From NCBI GenBank assembly GCA_027382625.1, contig JAJKFJ010006834.1:1-17193 (forward strand): a stretch of 17,193 bases of DNA, read 5' to 3'. The stretch comes from Tetmemena sp. SeJ-2015. Its lineage: Eukaryota; Ciliophora; Spirotrichea; Sporadotrichida; Oxytrichidae. Made by a program: the position numbers and the translations under genes. Positions 1 to 10,395 of the stretch are shown here, one piece after another (within the stretch, counting starts at the first letter, position 1; each line of letters opens with the position of its first letter). The notes below the pieces were generated by a model, which was not told where the DNA came from, did no database searches, and saw only the letters and a list, made by a program, of their open reading frames with translations.

Positions 1-508
1 CAAATACGACATATCCTATGGGCGGTGATTATATATCAGGATTAGCTTTATTCCCCACCCATGCTATGGTGTCGCAAGACGTCATTTAATTCATAGTGTT
101 TGACTACCCAGCAAAGGCATATGCGTTCGGGGTAATAATCTGCATGTAAGCAAGTGTTGGAGAGCTGCCTGTCAGCAATTTGAAAACATATCCTTGCTTA
201 GTCAAGCTATAATTAAAATTAAATAATGCTAAGCTACTCATATCATAGATGTCATCGGCTTCACTTTCCTCCGAGCCGCAACCATACAGGGATCCTCCAG
301 TGTCGAAATCTACAGAGCTAGTTGACACATTATAGTTATAGTCTTCAAGGATTCTAGTATAGGCTACGAAATTTCTACTGCCGTTGCACTCTATTGAAAC
401 CGAAACAGTTAACTGCTGAAGCAGAGATTGAAGTATGAAGATTAATGGTAAGTTCTGTTTTAAAAAACCGAGTTTAAGAATATTAGTGTATTCTAAATAT
501 TTTGCCAT
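1..508 (-). CDS. Secreted or membrane protein, N-terminal part (runs off left edge)
   Basis: The frame starts with ATG at 508 and stays free of TGA to the left edge, reading one TAG and two TAA codons as glutamine. The first residues (MAKYLEYTNILKLGFLKQN) are followed by a hydrophobic stretch at about residues 20-33 (LPLIFILQSLL), which looks like a signal peptide or signal anchor. The remainder is rich in Ser, Thr, Asn, Tyr and Asp, with several N-glycosylation-like sites and a few cysteines (IECNGS, LYGCGS, TSCDT), as expected for an extracellular domain. Near the edge the motif CDTIAWVGN faintly recalls DOMON-type beta-sandwich domains, but this is only a guess. No intron or frame change is needed over about 170 codons. 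The ATG at 508 was chosen because it directly precedes the signal-like segment; the upstream DNA is AT-rich. Confidence 0.6.
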
Positions 509-619
509 TATAAACTCTAATATATTTTTTGATAGGCTTTATTAATACAAAACCTAAATCAAGTAAAAGCAAGTCAAGTTTGGAAAAAACATTTTTACTC
601 AAAATAATAAGTTTTAAAT

Positions 620-3600
620 TCATCTATCAATCCTCCTCCGACTTACATAGGTATGCTATTAATGAAATTCTTATTTTTTTCTAAATTCGCCATAATTGTG
701 GATGTCATCAAAGAATTACAATAAATAACAGATAATGCTTTAATTAATGTTCTTATAGATTCTTTGAGATTCATTTAATTAGCATAAAGACTTGTAATCA
801 TTGCTTAATTGGGAGAGTCCGATTTCCTGTGATTAATAACCTCCAGTGAAATTATAAATTTAAGACTCTTTATTTAAGCAATTATCAGTCCTGAAGAGTC
901 GCTCTTTTGAGATATTATTCTCACTTTAGAAGTGCTATAACAAATACATTTATAATATCATTGCTTTTGATAGCTCTTAAAATACCTTCGATTGCTTTCG
1001 AAGGAATGTCATGAGATTCGCCATGCTATTAAGTAATTTCCTAAACAGTGGAGTCTTTATCTACGATGTCTCAGTCCAGGACTCTAATTGAAATTTTTCT
1101 AAGCTTGAGAAATTCTTGCTTCATTAAGTCTTTCTAGTTGTTTGCTCTATTGAGTAATCAACCTATCTTGCATTTAGACTGGCATCATCAAAAGCTAAGA
1201 TACTTTTATTTGATTGTTCTCGAGAAAGCCCATTAAATTGCAGATTAGTTTTCTTTTAATAATGCAGGGGCCTATTAGCTCACTCTCAGCGTTTTCAGAA
1301 TCAGAGTCAATGCTGATTTATGAATCTTACCACTCTTTTTACCAGTTTATTGTTCACTATTGCTTTAATAGTTAAGCAGCAACAGCATATTATTAATAAT
1401 CTATATAAAATGCTAATTTAATTTGATAGGGCTAGTTCCCACTCAATTTTTAAGCGACACATTTAATAATGAATTTGCTTACTAGTGCTAAGTTTCTGTT
1501 TTAAAGATTATTAAGCATAAACGCTTGCCAGCCTGACCATCTGGTTGTCAGGCTGTTGTTGATGGTTAGAAGACTAAGAAATTAAAAATTTAGGATTATA
1601 AAATGAACTATGAGTATTAAAACAAGTATATTCTGAATTCACCTATTGCTGTTTAGCCAAATCTTATTGATTAATCATAGAGTTGAGTAATTAGTTGCTC
1701 TTTTATTTAAGCCCTCTTTTCGCAAAAGCTTCCTCAAATATTCTTTCTTGCTTGACAAATATAATCGTAGATAAAGCCGATAAGTAATTTGCTTGTGAAA
1801 CTTATTGTTCTTCTTACTACGATCTTTTGGAATTTTTGTTTAGGGAAGAGTAAAATAGGCACAGGCTTTGATTTTAAAAAATAAGTTCAAATTATAAAAA
1901 TAAAAAACAAATGATGGCCTCCTTAGTGTAAATATTATGCTTATCATTTATTCTGATTAACTTAGATCTAGAATAACTCTCAACAATTCCTTCTTATTAG
2001 TTAGAATGCTTTCAGCCAGTCAGTAGTAGTCATCTACTTCACTTCACTTAATGAGTTAACTTAACCTGCTTCAATGCAGTCTGTTCTTATAATCGTCTAT
2101 TCTTCTGGGTTCATTTCTTTTAAGAGTCTTCTAGAGAAGACATATTTTAATATAAACCCATCATATCTCCTCATTAATATACTTTAGAAAAATAAGAAGA
2201 CTTTATTTTCTAGCCATAGATAAAATTAACCTACTGAGATCTAAGTTGCCAGTGCTAAGGAACACTTTTGCCCTAACAATGAGAGTGTTCACAAACGTAT
2301 CTACAAATTTCTTCAAGTAGCCAGAATTCACACGAGTTGAAATAGACCCTCCTCCTGGGTCCTCTCCTCCTCGCCTAAGAAACTGAAACGCCCAAATTAT
2401 TCAGTTAATTTCTTAAACACGTTTCTCAAGTGCTAGTGACCATACGAGGAAGATATTTTATTAGAGAGTTTAATATTTTATTCTATAATTGAAGCTAAAA
2501 ATCTTCATAATTAAAGGAAGGAGTTCTACAAATTAAGGCTTTCTACACACTTGACAATCATTAAATAAATTAAAGTTCGCTTTTAATATATGCTTAATCG
2601 TCTTGCTTTAGCTGTCAAAGATTATTGTGATCTTTGCAAAATTCATGAATGGACTTGAGGAACTTTGGTTGCTATAAATTTTCGAAGCTGATGGTGAGTC
2701 TATCTATTCCAGATTTTTGTAAGATTCTGCTCTGAAATTTGATTCTTTGGCCAGTTGCTGTGCAGTTACTTCCAAATAAATTTTTCATATCGCCTTGTGG
2801 TTTTTATCTTCTTTAATAAGCTCCTAGAAGTTCAAGTCTTCTCCTTTTTTTAAGTCGTATTTAGAGCTGATTAATTATTAAGAAAGAACTCTTTATATTT
2901 TGATATAAAATTAAACTCATAAAATTATCTTTCCAGATATAGATTGAGTCCCTATAAAGCCACTTATAGTTCTTTAGACTTAGGACCTAGTTTTTTCTTC
3001 AAATTTAGTACCAAATCCACTTCTAGCTTTGCTTTTTCAAAATCTCATTTACTGTGAGTGAGTCTTTAGTTTCATCTTGGTATTATTTCCTCGGCCCTTA
3101 TCTCGAAAGTAAGATTTCAATTAGGGAGTGCTCCATATTGTTTAAGAAGACTTTCCTTTAAATTTTAATATAAAATCTTAAGTAAAAATTTTATTGACTA
3201 CCAAGGGTCCTCTGGAGTGAAATCTTGTAGCAAAAGCAATCGTCAAGAAGTCCAAGGAGGCCATACTTCAATGGAAAAGTTTAATGTAGCACCTAAATTG
3301 TTTAACTTAAGAGAAGAAAAAATTAAAAGACTCTTAAATACTTATCTGTGGACTTTGACTGGCTCAACAAATTAATAATACAAGCCATCACAAGCATTCT
3401 CATTTAGTGATAAATTCTAGTTTCAATCATTATCTTTATCACTAATTCGTTAAACTTTAAGGCTCTCTCTTATATGATTTGTAGTCTTTTTAACTTTCAC
3501 TTCTTTTTTAAAATAGTGTTTGACTATAATTTGCTGACTTTTTCAATTCTTAAATTTTACGTGAAGCCTCTTTCTATTAAAAATTCCCCTGCTGTTCATT

Positions 3601-4885
3601 GCATTCTTTATATGTCTAATTTTAATAACCATATTATCACCATTATGGAGACATTTCTTACTACAAGAATAATAGCCTTATAATTTGATTTGATTACGAT
3701 AATGATTGTTTTAATTTAATTTTGAAGGAGTAGTGGTTCTCTTTTCCTTCTCCTCCTACTCAATCTTATAATTTTGTGGAATTTGGGTCTGCAACTATCT
3801 ACCTTCAGGTCTTTTATCAGGGAGTTACATATCACATTAGCTGTCAAGGTTGGTGGCTTTGCTATTATTCTAAACTTTATATAGACCTTGCAGAGCCGAG
3901 GACATCTCTTTAAATTAAATATCTTATTATATTTAAATATATATCTTTGTTAGCAATGTAGGTAGTGACATCTCTCTTTACTGAAGAAGATAGCTGTGAA
4001 TTGGGTTCATATGTTGGAGCTTGTTGTTGTTGTCTATTTTAAAGAGGGCCTGCATTCTCTTTGCAATCAATTCCTATGGAATGATTATAAAAAATTATTT
4101 AAAATGAGAAAGTAAGTAAGATCAATAATAGTATTTTAAAAATCAAATACAAAACGAATGAATTTGAGAATTTATCAAGAATAATTTTCACAATTACAAC
4201 CATTAAATTTATACTTAGATGAGTTAAAGTGAGAAAATTAATTAAAAAAGACTGTTTAACGAGTGAAAATAAATGATCCATTAATTCTTGTTGAGAAAAA
4301 AAGTTAATAGAAAGTTTACTGGTCAGACTCAAGCTTACTTTTAATTTAAAATAAAAAGGTAATCAAAGCTATATGCTTGAAAATATAGATGAGGGTAAAT
4401 TTTTTGAAATAAGTTTGAGTTAGAGCAGTAAATTAATCAATTATTAATTTTTACCATATTTTTTAATTTGGAATTATAATTTTATAATATTCAAGAAGTT
4501 TTGAACTTTTAAGATATTATTTTTATGAGAGTGCAGGGAATTGTCAGTCAAATATTTATCATGCTTCTGAAAAGGAATTATTTAATCGATATTAGATTTT
4601 CCTGACTTTGTTATTTCACTTTTATATTATTATATAGCTTCTCTACTTTCTAGAAAACAATGGTATTGAGTCTCTCCTCAAAATTGGTAACATAATTTGA
4701 GCACTTATGTCCTGAAACTTTTTCATTATTTAAAAATAAAGAAAAATTGAGTTAATAATTTGGGATATCTTACTTTCCACATCTATCCTAGTTATTTCCC
4801 TTTCCCTCGACTCTCCTTGGTGATTAAATTAATTATAATAATTCTACTTAAGTTTAAATAACTTTATTTTGATTCTAGTGTTCAT
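620..4885 (-). CDS. Large helix-rich protein of unknown function (multi-frame locus)
   Basis: I do not recognise this protein. The start is well supported: ATG at 4885 opens a charged N-terminus (MNTRIKIKLFKLKQNYYNQ, then REREITRIDVESKISQ and NYVTNFEERLNTIVFQKVEK). The end is also good, with a basic tail (TYVSRRRIDR) before TGA at 622-620. Between them, coding-like stretches occur in all three frames. The clearest is 3496-3002, about 165 codons without TGA, including YGLLGLLDDCFCYK. Others lie near 3900 (ending LEQQQSH), 2780-2620 (FLKSIHEFCKDHNN), 1670-1310 (glutamine-rich, from MINQQDLAKQQQ) and 1300-1100 (DSDSENAESELIG). TAA and TAG are frequent in frame. Composition is helical and Leu/Lys/Gln-rich, with some hydrophobic segments but no catalytic motif I can name. 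At least six single-base frame changes are required, several at T or A runs, so the span could also hold two genes or a decaying gene. In such AT-rich DNA the wrong frames can look coding too, so the internal path is uncertain. Confidence 0.45.
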
Positions 4886-4994
4886 TTTTGTAAGATTGTT
4901 TTAAGTTATTTATTTGTAAAACCCCTAGTTTTAATTAAAACTAATTAAAAAGATGGAACAATTAATAAGTAATTAAGACAATAACAGAATAAGA

Positions 4995-5663
4995 TCAGTC
5001 CTGCTTGATCACTGTTGCTTTTTTCATTTTCTTCAAATTATTTTTTAGCTACTAAGCCTTTGCTCTCATCTTCTTGTGTCGCTTTCGCACGATGCACTCA
5101 TTTACAACTGTGCTCCAGTCTTTCCTGGCATTGTGAGAGGCCATACGCTTCGAGGTAAGATCCGGTGGGGCAGAGTGTCTCTAAGATCTTGTAAATCTCA
5201 TAAGGCTTTCGCGAGGCCTCCCTCATAGGTGCAAGGATGACATTAGGGGCTTTGTGCGTCTTGGAGATCTTCTTTAACTCGGTGAATTCTCCTATATTCC
5301 TTACGAGGATGCAATGCTCGGAGTTGTGTCTGAGGTTGAAGCCGATGTTATCTCTCAATTCCCCATTCAGCTTGATTTTCACCCAGGTAATGAGCTCTTT
5401 CTACTCATAGCCGATGTCTTCCAGGTATTTGTTCGCCACCTGAGGCGCTCTTTTATCAAGGATCAAGAAGAGAAGACCACTATGGTAGTCTGGAGAGATT
5501 TAATTCCATGGCTGCTGCCTCTCCTCAACTATTGCTGAAGTCAATGCTATAAAACGAACTCCTTGAGCAGGATCGTTGCCCGGCATGAAAATTGTAGTCC
5601 TGCAGCATCGAAATTTCGAATAAACATCTGTATCGTCGTCTTATTCATCAGTTATGGTCTCAT
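4995..5663 (-). CDS. MT-A70 family methyltransferase-like protein, probably lacking the catalytic motif
   Basis: The family is recognisable from its C-terminal half. APMREASRKPYEIYKILE matches the MT-A70 signature (R-x-x-S-x-K-P-x-E-x-Y), followed after one frame change by RMASHNARKDW, matching the conserved R-x-x-x-N-x-R-x-x-W segment. Upstream are strand-helix units typical of the fold (GLLFLILDKRAPQVANKYLE, GYEQKELITWVK), RHNSEHCILVRNIG, and IRNFD near the N-terminus. MT-A70 proteins transfer methyl groups from S-adenosylmethionine to adenine N6 in RNA or, in ciliates (MTA1/MTA9 complexes), in DNA. The catalytic Asp-Pro-Pro-Trp is not seen where it should lie (around 5600-5540; RFIALTSAIVEE is there instead). 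This suggests an inactive partner of the METTL14/MTA9 kind, or a sequence error. ATG 5663 and TGA 4997-4995 give about 220 residues, essentially only the methyltransferase domain. Frame changes are needed near 5598 (T run) and 5150. The C-terminal tail is Lys-rich. Confidence 0.7.
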
Positions 5664-5719
5664 AGTTAATGTCTCAAAAGGATAGACCACCCTCTTCACT
5701 TCGACCAAAGTAGAAAGTA

Positions 5720-6743
5720 ATGCGTGTTGATATAATGGTTATGAAGAAAAAGATTGCAATTGTAGACAAAGAGATTTCTGATGCTGTGAAAATGATTCTT
5801 TTTTTAAAGAACTGCACTTGCTCCAGATGATAAAATCTTCACCTTATTTAATAATAAAGCGCTGAAGGTGAGAGCTATAATTATTAATTACAACAAAAAG
5901 ACTCAAGTCCTCAAATTAATTGTTGTCACGCCAGGCAAGGAATGGAATCACGACTGACTAAGGTAAATGTTCTCGAGGTGCATCAGAAGATCGGCAGCAA
6001 GAAAGTGCTCCACTACTTTCTCATACAAGAGTGCGGCGCCTTTCTCCCAAAGATAGGATGCTGCAACATCTATTTCCTACGCAGCATCATTAACGGCTCC
6101 AAAGAGGTAATTTTTATTTTTGCTCAACTTTGCAGCATTTAAAGAGGAAAGAAATTGTGATAGCAGCGGTGCCTTAGATTGATGAGCTCACGGCTTAGGA
6201 TTTTCTTCCCATGCCAAGTCGAAGCCTTCCATCCTGAAGTACCTTCCCGACCAATGTGACTGGCTTCATTTAGACAAGCAGTGGATCTGCGACGTCTTGT
6301 TGACTCTCGACACAGATGGCGTCAATGAGATGATCCAGCAGGCCAAGCTGAAGCGTCGGGAAAGACTCGACTCCTCTCAGAGCCTTCTCGTCCACATGAA
6401 GCCAGAGTTTGCTGAGGCTCTACGGAAATCTATTAATTTCAGCGGTAGTGAAGTAGCATCTTTTAACTCTAATAGTTCACAAGAGAAGATCTGCTCACTT
6501 AATCAAGCAGGGCATGGCACGGCACGCAAGCGAAAGACCGAAGATCTCGAGGAGGTCAAGGAGGAAGAGAAGGAGCTCCGAGGCTCGAAGCAAAAGTACC
6601 TCCAGGACAACAAGCACATCAGAGATGAATTTGGCATGATGCAGGAGCTAATGCAGGAGATGGCTCACTATAAGAGCATAGTTCACCAGCTCCATAATAC
6701 CGCGGAATCATTGATGACAACGGTAACGTCCTCTCCGTGGTGA
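5720..6743 (+). CDS. Coiled-coil protein with a YLPD-type central domain, unknown function
   Basis: The likely start is ATG 5720 (MRVDIMVMKKKIAIVDKE). An N-terminal part continues through RTALAPDDKIFTLF and TKVNVLEVHQKIGSKKVLHY, then a 29-nt intron (6107-6135). After it come PQIDELTAQDF, SILKYLPDQCDWLHLDKQW, ICDVLLTLDTDGVNEMIQQ and LVHMKPEFAEALRKS. The order 'P-x-I-x-x-L', 'YLPD', 'K-x-W-x-x-x-x-L-x-T-L', an amphipathic helix and 'PEF..AL..S' looks like a compact helical domain; I cannot give it a name. The C-terminus has a basic, NLS-like ARKRKTEDLEEVKEEEKE and a coiled coil up to TGA 6741-6743, which fits a nuclear protein. The codons are GC-rich. Frame changes are needed at the seven-T run near 5802-5808, near 5950 and near 6200. 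It is transcribed divergently from the MT-A70 gene, 56 bp away, so a shared regulatory region is possible. Confidence 0.65.
6107..6135 (+). other. 29-nt spliceosomal intron
   Basis: The intron begins GTAATTTTTATT and ends AACTTTGCAG, with a T-rich middle. Without removal the frame would leave the coding-like protein; removal joins GSKE to HLKRKEIVIAAVPQ in frame. The length equals that of the intron at 10700-10728. Confidence 0.8.
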
Positions 6744-6908
6744 GGATAGGCAGCACGAACAGATGTCTTGAGCTCTCTTGCGATCTTCAATAAATAGGAA
6801 ACTTCTTGGGCCTCATTTAAAATAAGTTAAACTTAAAACTTTAAAAAATAATTGACAAACGATCAAGTTTCATCACTCCGAATCGGCCGTCTTTGGTTCT
6901 AAATCTCC
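6744..6908. other. Short convergent intergenic region
   Basis: This 165-bp spacer lies between the 3' ends of the coiled-coil gene and the SecA-like gene. It contains an A/T-rich patch (about 6805-6860) that could hold the 3' processing signals of both transcripts. No further gene is visible. Confidence 0.4.
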
Positions 6909-9900
6909 TCAGATCGAGCCGTAGCTCAGCTTCCTCCGCTCAGCAGTTCTCTTCCGCGCGCCTCTCGCATGGTACTTCTTCTTAGACGAGCTCTGCATCC
7001 CTTCAGATTCATTTCCATCCTAAGCGTTAAGAACTCCTGCTCTGGCTGAATGCTGAATTTCGACTCTCTGGTTCTCCTTTCTGATGATTCTCTCCACCGC
7101 CTTCAGCTTTGCCTTGATGAATTTCTCCTTTTGCTTCAAGAGGCGCTTGCTCTCGCGCTTGGGAGGCGTCTCTTTCAAGGATTGGTCAGCAGAACCTTTT
7201 AAATTAGATTGCATAAATAAGCTTTTTTCTTGAGATTCATCTAAAGTGCGGAGAACGCTCTACTTTATTTCGGAGACCTCTTAAAGCTATTCCTCCTAAT
7301 TTATCTTCCCCAAGCTGCCCTCGCTATCAGTCTACTCCGAGGACTCTTGGTCGTCCTCATCCTGAGAGGAATGATCCTCCCTAATGAAATCATCCTTAAA
7401 AGAGCATGCCTAATGTTGCTTCTTCTCCACTTCGACAAGGGCATCCATCTTTACCTCATGCTTTGAGCTATTATTCTCCTACCTAGTCAGTTTTATAATA
7501 TCTTTATCAAAATTTTCTCTCTCCAACTTCCTTTTCATAAGCTCCACTTGGAACTGGAGGAGCCCAAGGCGGAAGTGGAGACTGTTGCTCATGATCCTCT
7601 GCTCTAGAGCGATGATCTACTCAGCAGTAGAAGTGGCATTTTACTGATAGATCAGTTGCTTGTAGACTCCTCTCTTATCAAGCCGTCCAGTTCGGCCAAT
7701 GATTTGCTCAGTTGATCTTTCAGAGAAGATGTCAGCTATGATGAGGCAAAGGCCCCGTTGAACTCAATCTCCTAGCTCGTTTTAAAGTCGGTACCCCTCC
7801 CCTGCTTTTCAGTCACTAGATAGACTCCATACTTTCCTTCGACGTCCTTCTAAGCGAAGCGCTCATCGAAAATAGCCTAGAATCGCATTCCCCTGATCTT
7901 CATCAAGGATTTATAGGGAAACTGTGTGAACTTGCGAAAATAGCAGTCAATCGTCCAGTAGTTCTTCTGTGCCACGATAATCACATGCGTGACTCGGCAG
8001 GACTAGAAGGCTAGCTGGAAGGCGCGCTTTTGGTAATCCAGCTGGCTTATGGTGATTACCTCAGCGTTCAGCTAAATTTTCCTCTCCTCTATGATTCTGC
8101 TCAGACGAGGAAAAACCACCTCCACCTCATCTTAGATGACCTCGAGAAGACTGTCCTCCTTTTGAGAAAGAGTAGATCCAGTTAACCCCACGAGCCGCTT
8201 GGCCTTGCGAAGCTACTTATGCATCTCTACTAAGTCCAGTCAGTGGCAGGCCATCAAACATGATCCAGTCGTACTCGTCTAGAATCAAGGTCGTACTTTA
8301 AAGGATCTTGCTGAATTCTTCGTCAGCCTTTCGAGATATCAAGTATGACTCACAGAGAAAGTAAACCCCGGCTTTAGGTGAGTAGTTTTGAAGATTGGTA
8401 TTAAGACCGAGTTTCCTTATCAATGGCTCAAAGTTCTTGTGGTCCCGTAGGACAAGGTGATCGTTCTTCCCAATAACAAAGACAGGTCCTTGATGCTTAA
8501 TTGCCAGCATCATTGTGTAAATTGAGCAGAGCAAAGTTTTCACATTGCCGATGCCAAAGTTAAGAAAGAGAGTTGGATTCTCATTGCTCAGTAAGAAGTT
8601 CATGCAGAAGCGCTAGAGTGTCAGGAGACTGAAGCCTAGCAACTTCTCGATCTATTCCAGGGAGTTATGCTTTATAAAGAGGGAGAGAGGTTCTGCCTTA
8701 CAGAAGTTGATTACTCTCTCATCCTCTGAATTTTATTTTTGAAATTTCTTGACTGTGCTTCGCTGATCCTCGTTGCTTAGATCACTGGACTTGTTTGGTA
8801 CATTAAGAAACTTGTTGTCTTTGGTAAAGTCAGCCTTCAGGGCATCTTGGATGATATCCTTGTGGTTCCTGATTCCTTTCTCTTGCTGTATCATCGCAAG
8901 GTTTGAGGAGAGTTCGGAGATTTTATCGAGCGAGCTTGCTTATCCAAAGAGGGTTCCTCGCTTTCAGTTCCTAAGCAAGTTGAGAGTGATAGAAGGAGTA
9001 GTCTTCTTAATCGAGGAAGTCCCATTTCTCTACAAAGATCGAGTTCATAGCCTTTATAAAGTTGTCCAACTTTTGATAAGACTGCGAGATGTTAAGCCCG
9101 CAGATGCTGATGAAGTCTCCCACCACGTTCACGGGAAAGTTTTTGATCATCCTGAGACCCAAGTCTTCTTTGATCATCTGTATAAAGCCTTTGTTGAGAG
9201 ACAAGAGTGTATTAGGGAGAAGCTTGATGATCTATGAGTCGATCTTGAACCTTTGGAAAGTGCCAATAATCAATGGAATGATTCCTATGTTAGACCGGTC
9301 AAGTCCCAGCAAGTCATCCTCGAGCCTCCCGAGGCAATCTGGAGATGTAGTTCGCTAGCCCAAGGGCGAGCTCATCGTTAGGCCTGTAAGCAAGGAGCTA
9401 GATCGAGCTCTTGAGGAGTGCCTCATCTATCTCGATTAACTCGTAGTTGTAGTAAAGCAGTGATTGAACGAAGAGCCTCGTCTTAATCTGGATACTGAGG
9501 CCCCTTGCTAGCAGAGCTCGTATATTGCTTTGAACATATTTAGATACAGATTCTTTGGGCAAACCGACTTGAGCTGTTCTCAGAACTCGATGAGGCTTTG
9601 GCTATTCCTCTGGAGGATACGATGAAGGAGCTCTTGCCTATTTATGTGATTCATCGTCATGTACTCTCTGATGTAGACTGAGGTGATTTCAGACTGGGTC
9701 TTGGCTCCCTGGTTGACAGTTATGAGTGAGAGCTCTTGCTGCTACTCGTGAAGAATATCATCTTCTGGGGCTTGCTAAAAATTACGTTGTTCGCTTTCTT
9801 AATTTTTGAAGGTGTCTGTATTAATCTGGATCGACTTCATCGACTTCTCCTTCATGGACTTGGCGTGGCCTTGGAGAGTCTTGTTGAGGATGAACTTGCT

Positions 9901-10233
9901 CACGAAGCGGGTGAGGTCCTTGGATCCTCTCATGGGCAAGAACACCTCCAGCTCCAGGACCTTCTCGAGATTGTAGTTGTGCAAGGGCAAGATTAGCTTG
10001 GCAGGATCGAAGAGCTCGGGGTGCTCCGCGCCCTCGTAATTGCTTTTCCTCCCACGCTTTGATTTTTGGAGTGCAAGCTCATCGATGGCTGGATCTGAAT
10101 CGCCCACTCCGGCATCGACGGGAAGCTCCTCTTCCCCATCCAGGGACCTCGAGGCTTCCTAGTATATGAGGAGACGGATAGCTTCTTTCTTTAAGGTGAC
10201 CTCGTCCCCTTGAATTAAGTTGGCGGGCTCCAT
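6909..10233 (-). CDS. SecA-like DEAD motor ATPase/helicase
   Basis: The start is ATG 10233 (MEPANLIQGDEVTLKKEA); TGA 6911-6909 follows a basic tail (ARKRTAERRKLSYGSI). This gives about 1,100 residues, with many in-frame TAG/TAA codons. The N-terminal half is helical and unrecognised. The core is SecA-like. A nucleotide-binding segment NFGIGNVKT (8561-8535) is followed by VFVIGKNDHLVLRDHKNFEP and LIRKLGL, which parallel SecA 'VNDYLARRD...PLYEFLGL'. Then come a Walker B-like LILDEYDW (about 8288-8265), RKAKRLVGLTGST (about 8207-8171), GRGTDF (7801-7784) and the motif VI-like GRTGR (7697-7683). SecA proteins use ATP to push polypeptides through membranes; what this homologue moves is unknown. 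The P-loop is degenerate (G-N-V-K-T for G-x-G-K-T). The C-terminal quarter is acidic, then strongly basic coiled coil. Frame changes are needed near 9575, 9325, 8945, 8240 and 7755, mostly beside homopolymers. The gene is GC-rich compared with its flanks. Confidence 0.75.
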
Positions 10234-10395
10234 GTGTTTAAATTCTTATTAAATAGTATAAGCCTTATTATAGGTAAAATATGATTAGGTGATTAGTGAT
10301 TGATTGCTTTAAAAATACAAATTTTTCCTGACTTGAGTCAACAGCTGTTTAATAGTTCAATTTAATTAATAATTTCATTTAGCAAATTAAAAAAC
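10234..10395. promoter_or_regulatory. Divergent intergenic region, putative promoters
   Basis: This AT-rich 162-bp spacer separates the divergently transcribed SecA-like gene and the small intron-containing gene, so it should carry both promoters. No specific factor site can be recognised; the call rests on geometry alone. Confidence 0.4.

Noticed and set aside
1055..1085. A 13-nt GT...AG segment (minus strand) that would fix a frame change if it were an intron.
   Set aside because: It is too short compared with the clear 22-29-nt introns and not T-rich; a one-base error explains the shift equally well.
2558..2617. In-frame TGA codons that could mean UGA encodes tryptophan, as in karyorelict or Condylostoma codes.
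   Set aside because: At most such places (for example near 3045, 3243, 4678, 9574 and 16578) another frame without TGA reads better, so the apparent read-through is a shadow frame. The two at 2558 and 2615 remain unresolved, but they are not enough to claim a new code.
3474..3683. Plus-strand open frame of 69 codons.
   Set aside because: It lies opposite the better supported minus-strand coding frame (TGA-free for about 165 codons just below 3500) and has a chance-like composition.
4099..4332. Minus-strand hydrophobic frame resembling a membrane protein.
   Set aside because: It lies within the large locus in AT-rich DNA, is almost without acidic residues, and no ATG starts it. Hydrophobic composition is expected from AT-rich sequence.
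8773..9237. Plus-strand open frame of 154 codons in the SecA-like gene.
   Set aside because: It is antisense to a strongly coding minus-strand frame with many acidic and basic residues.
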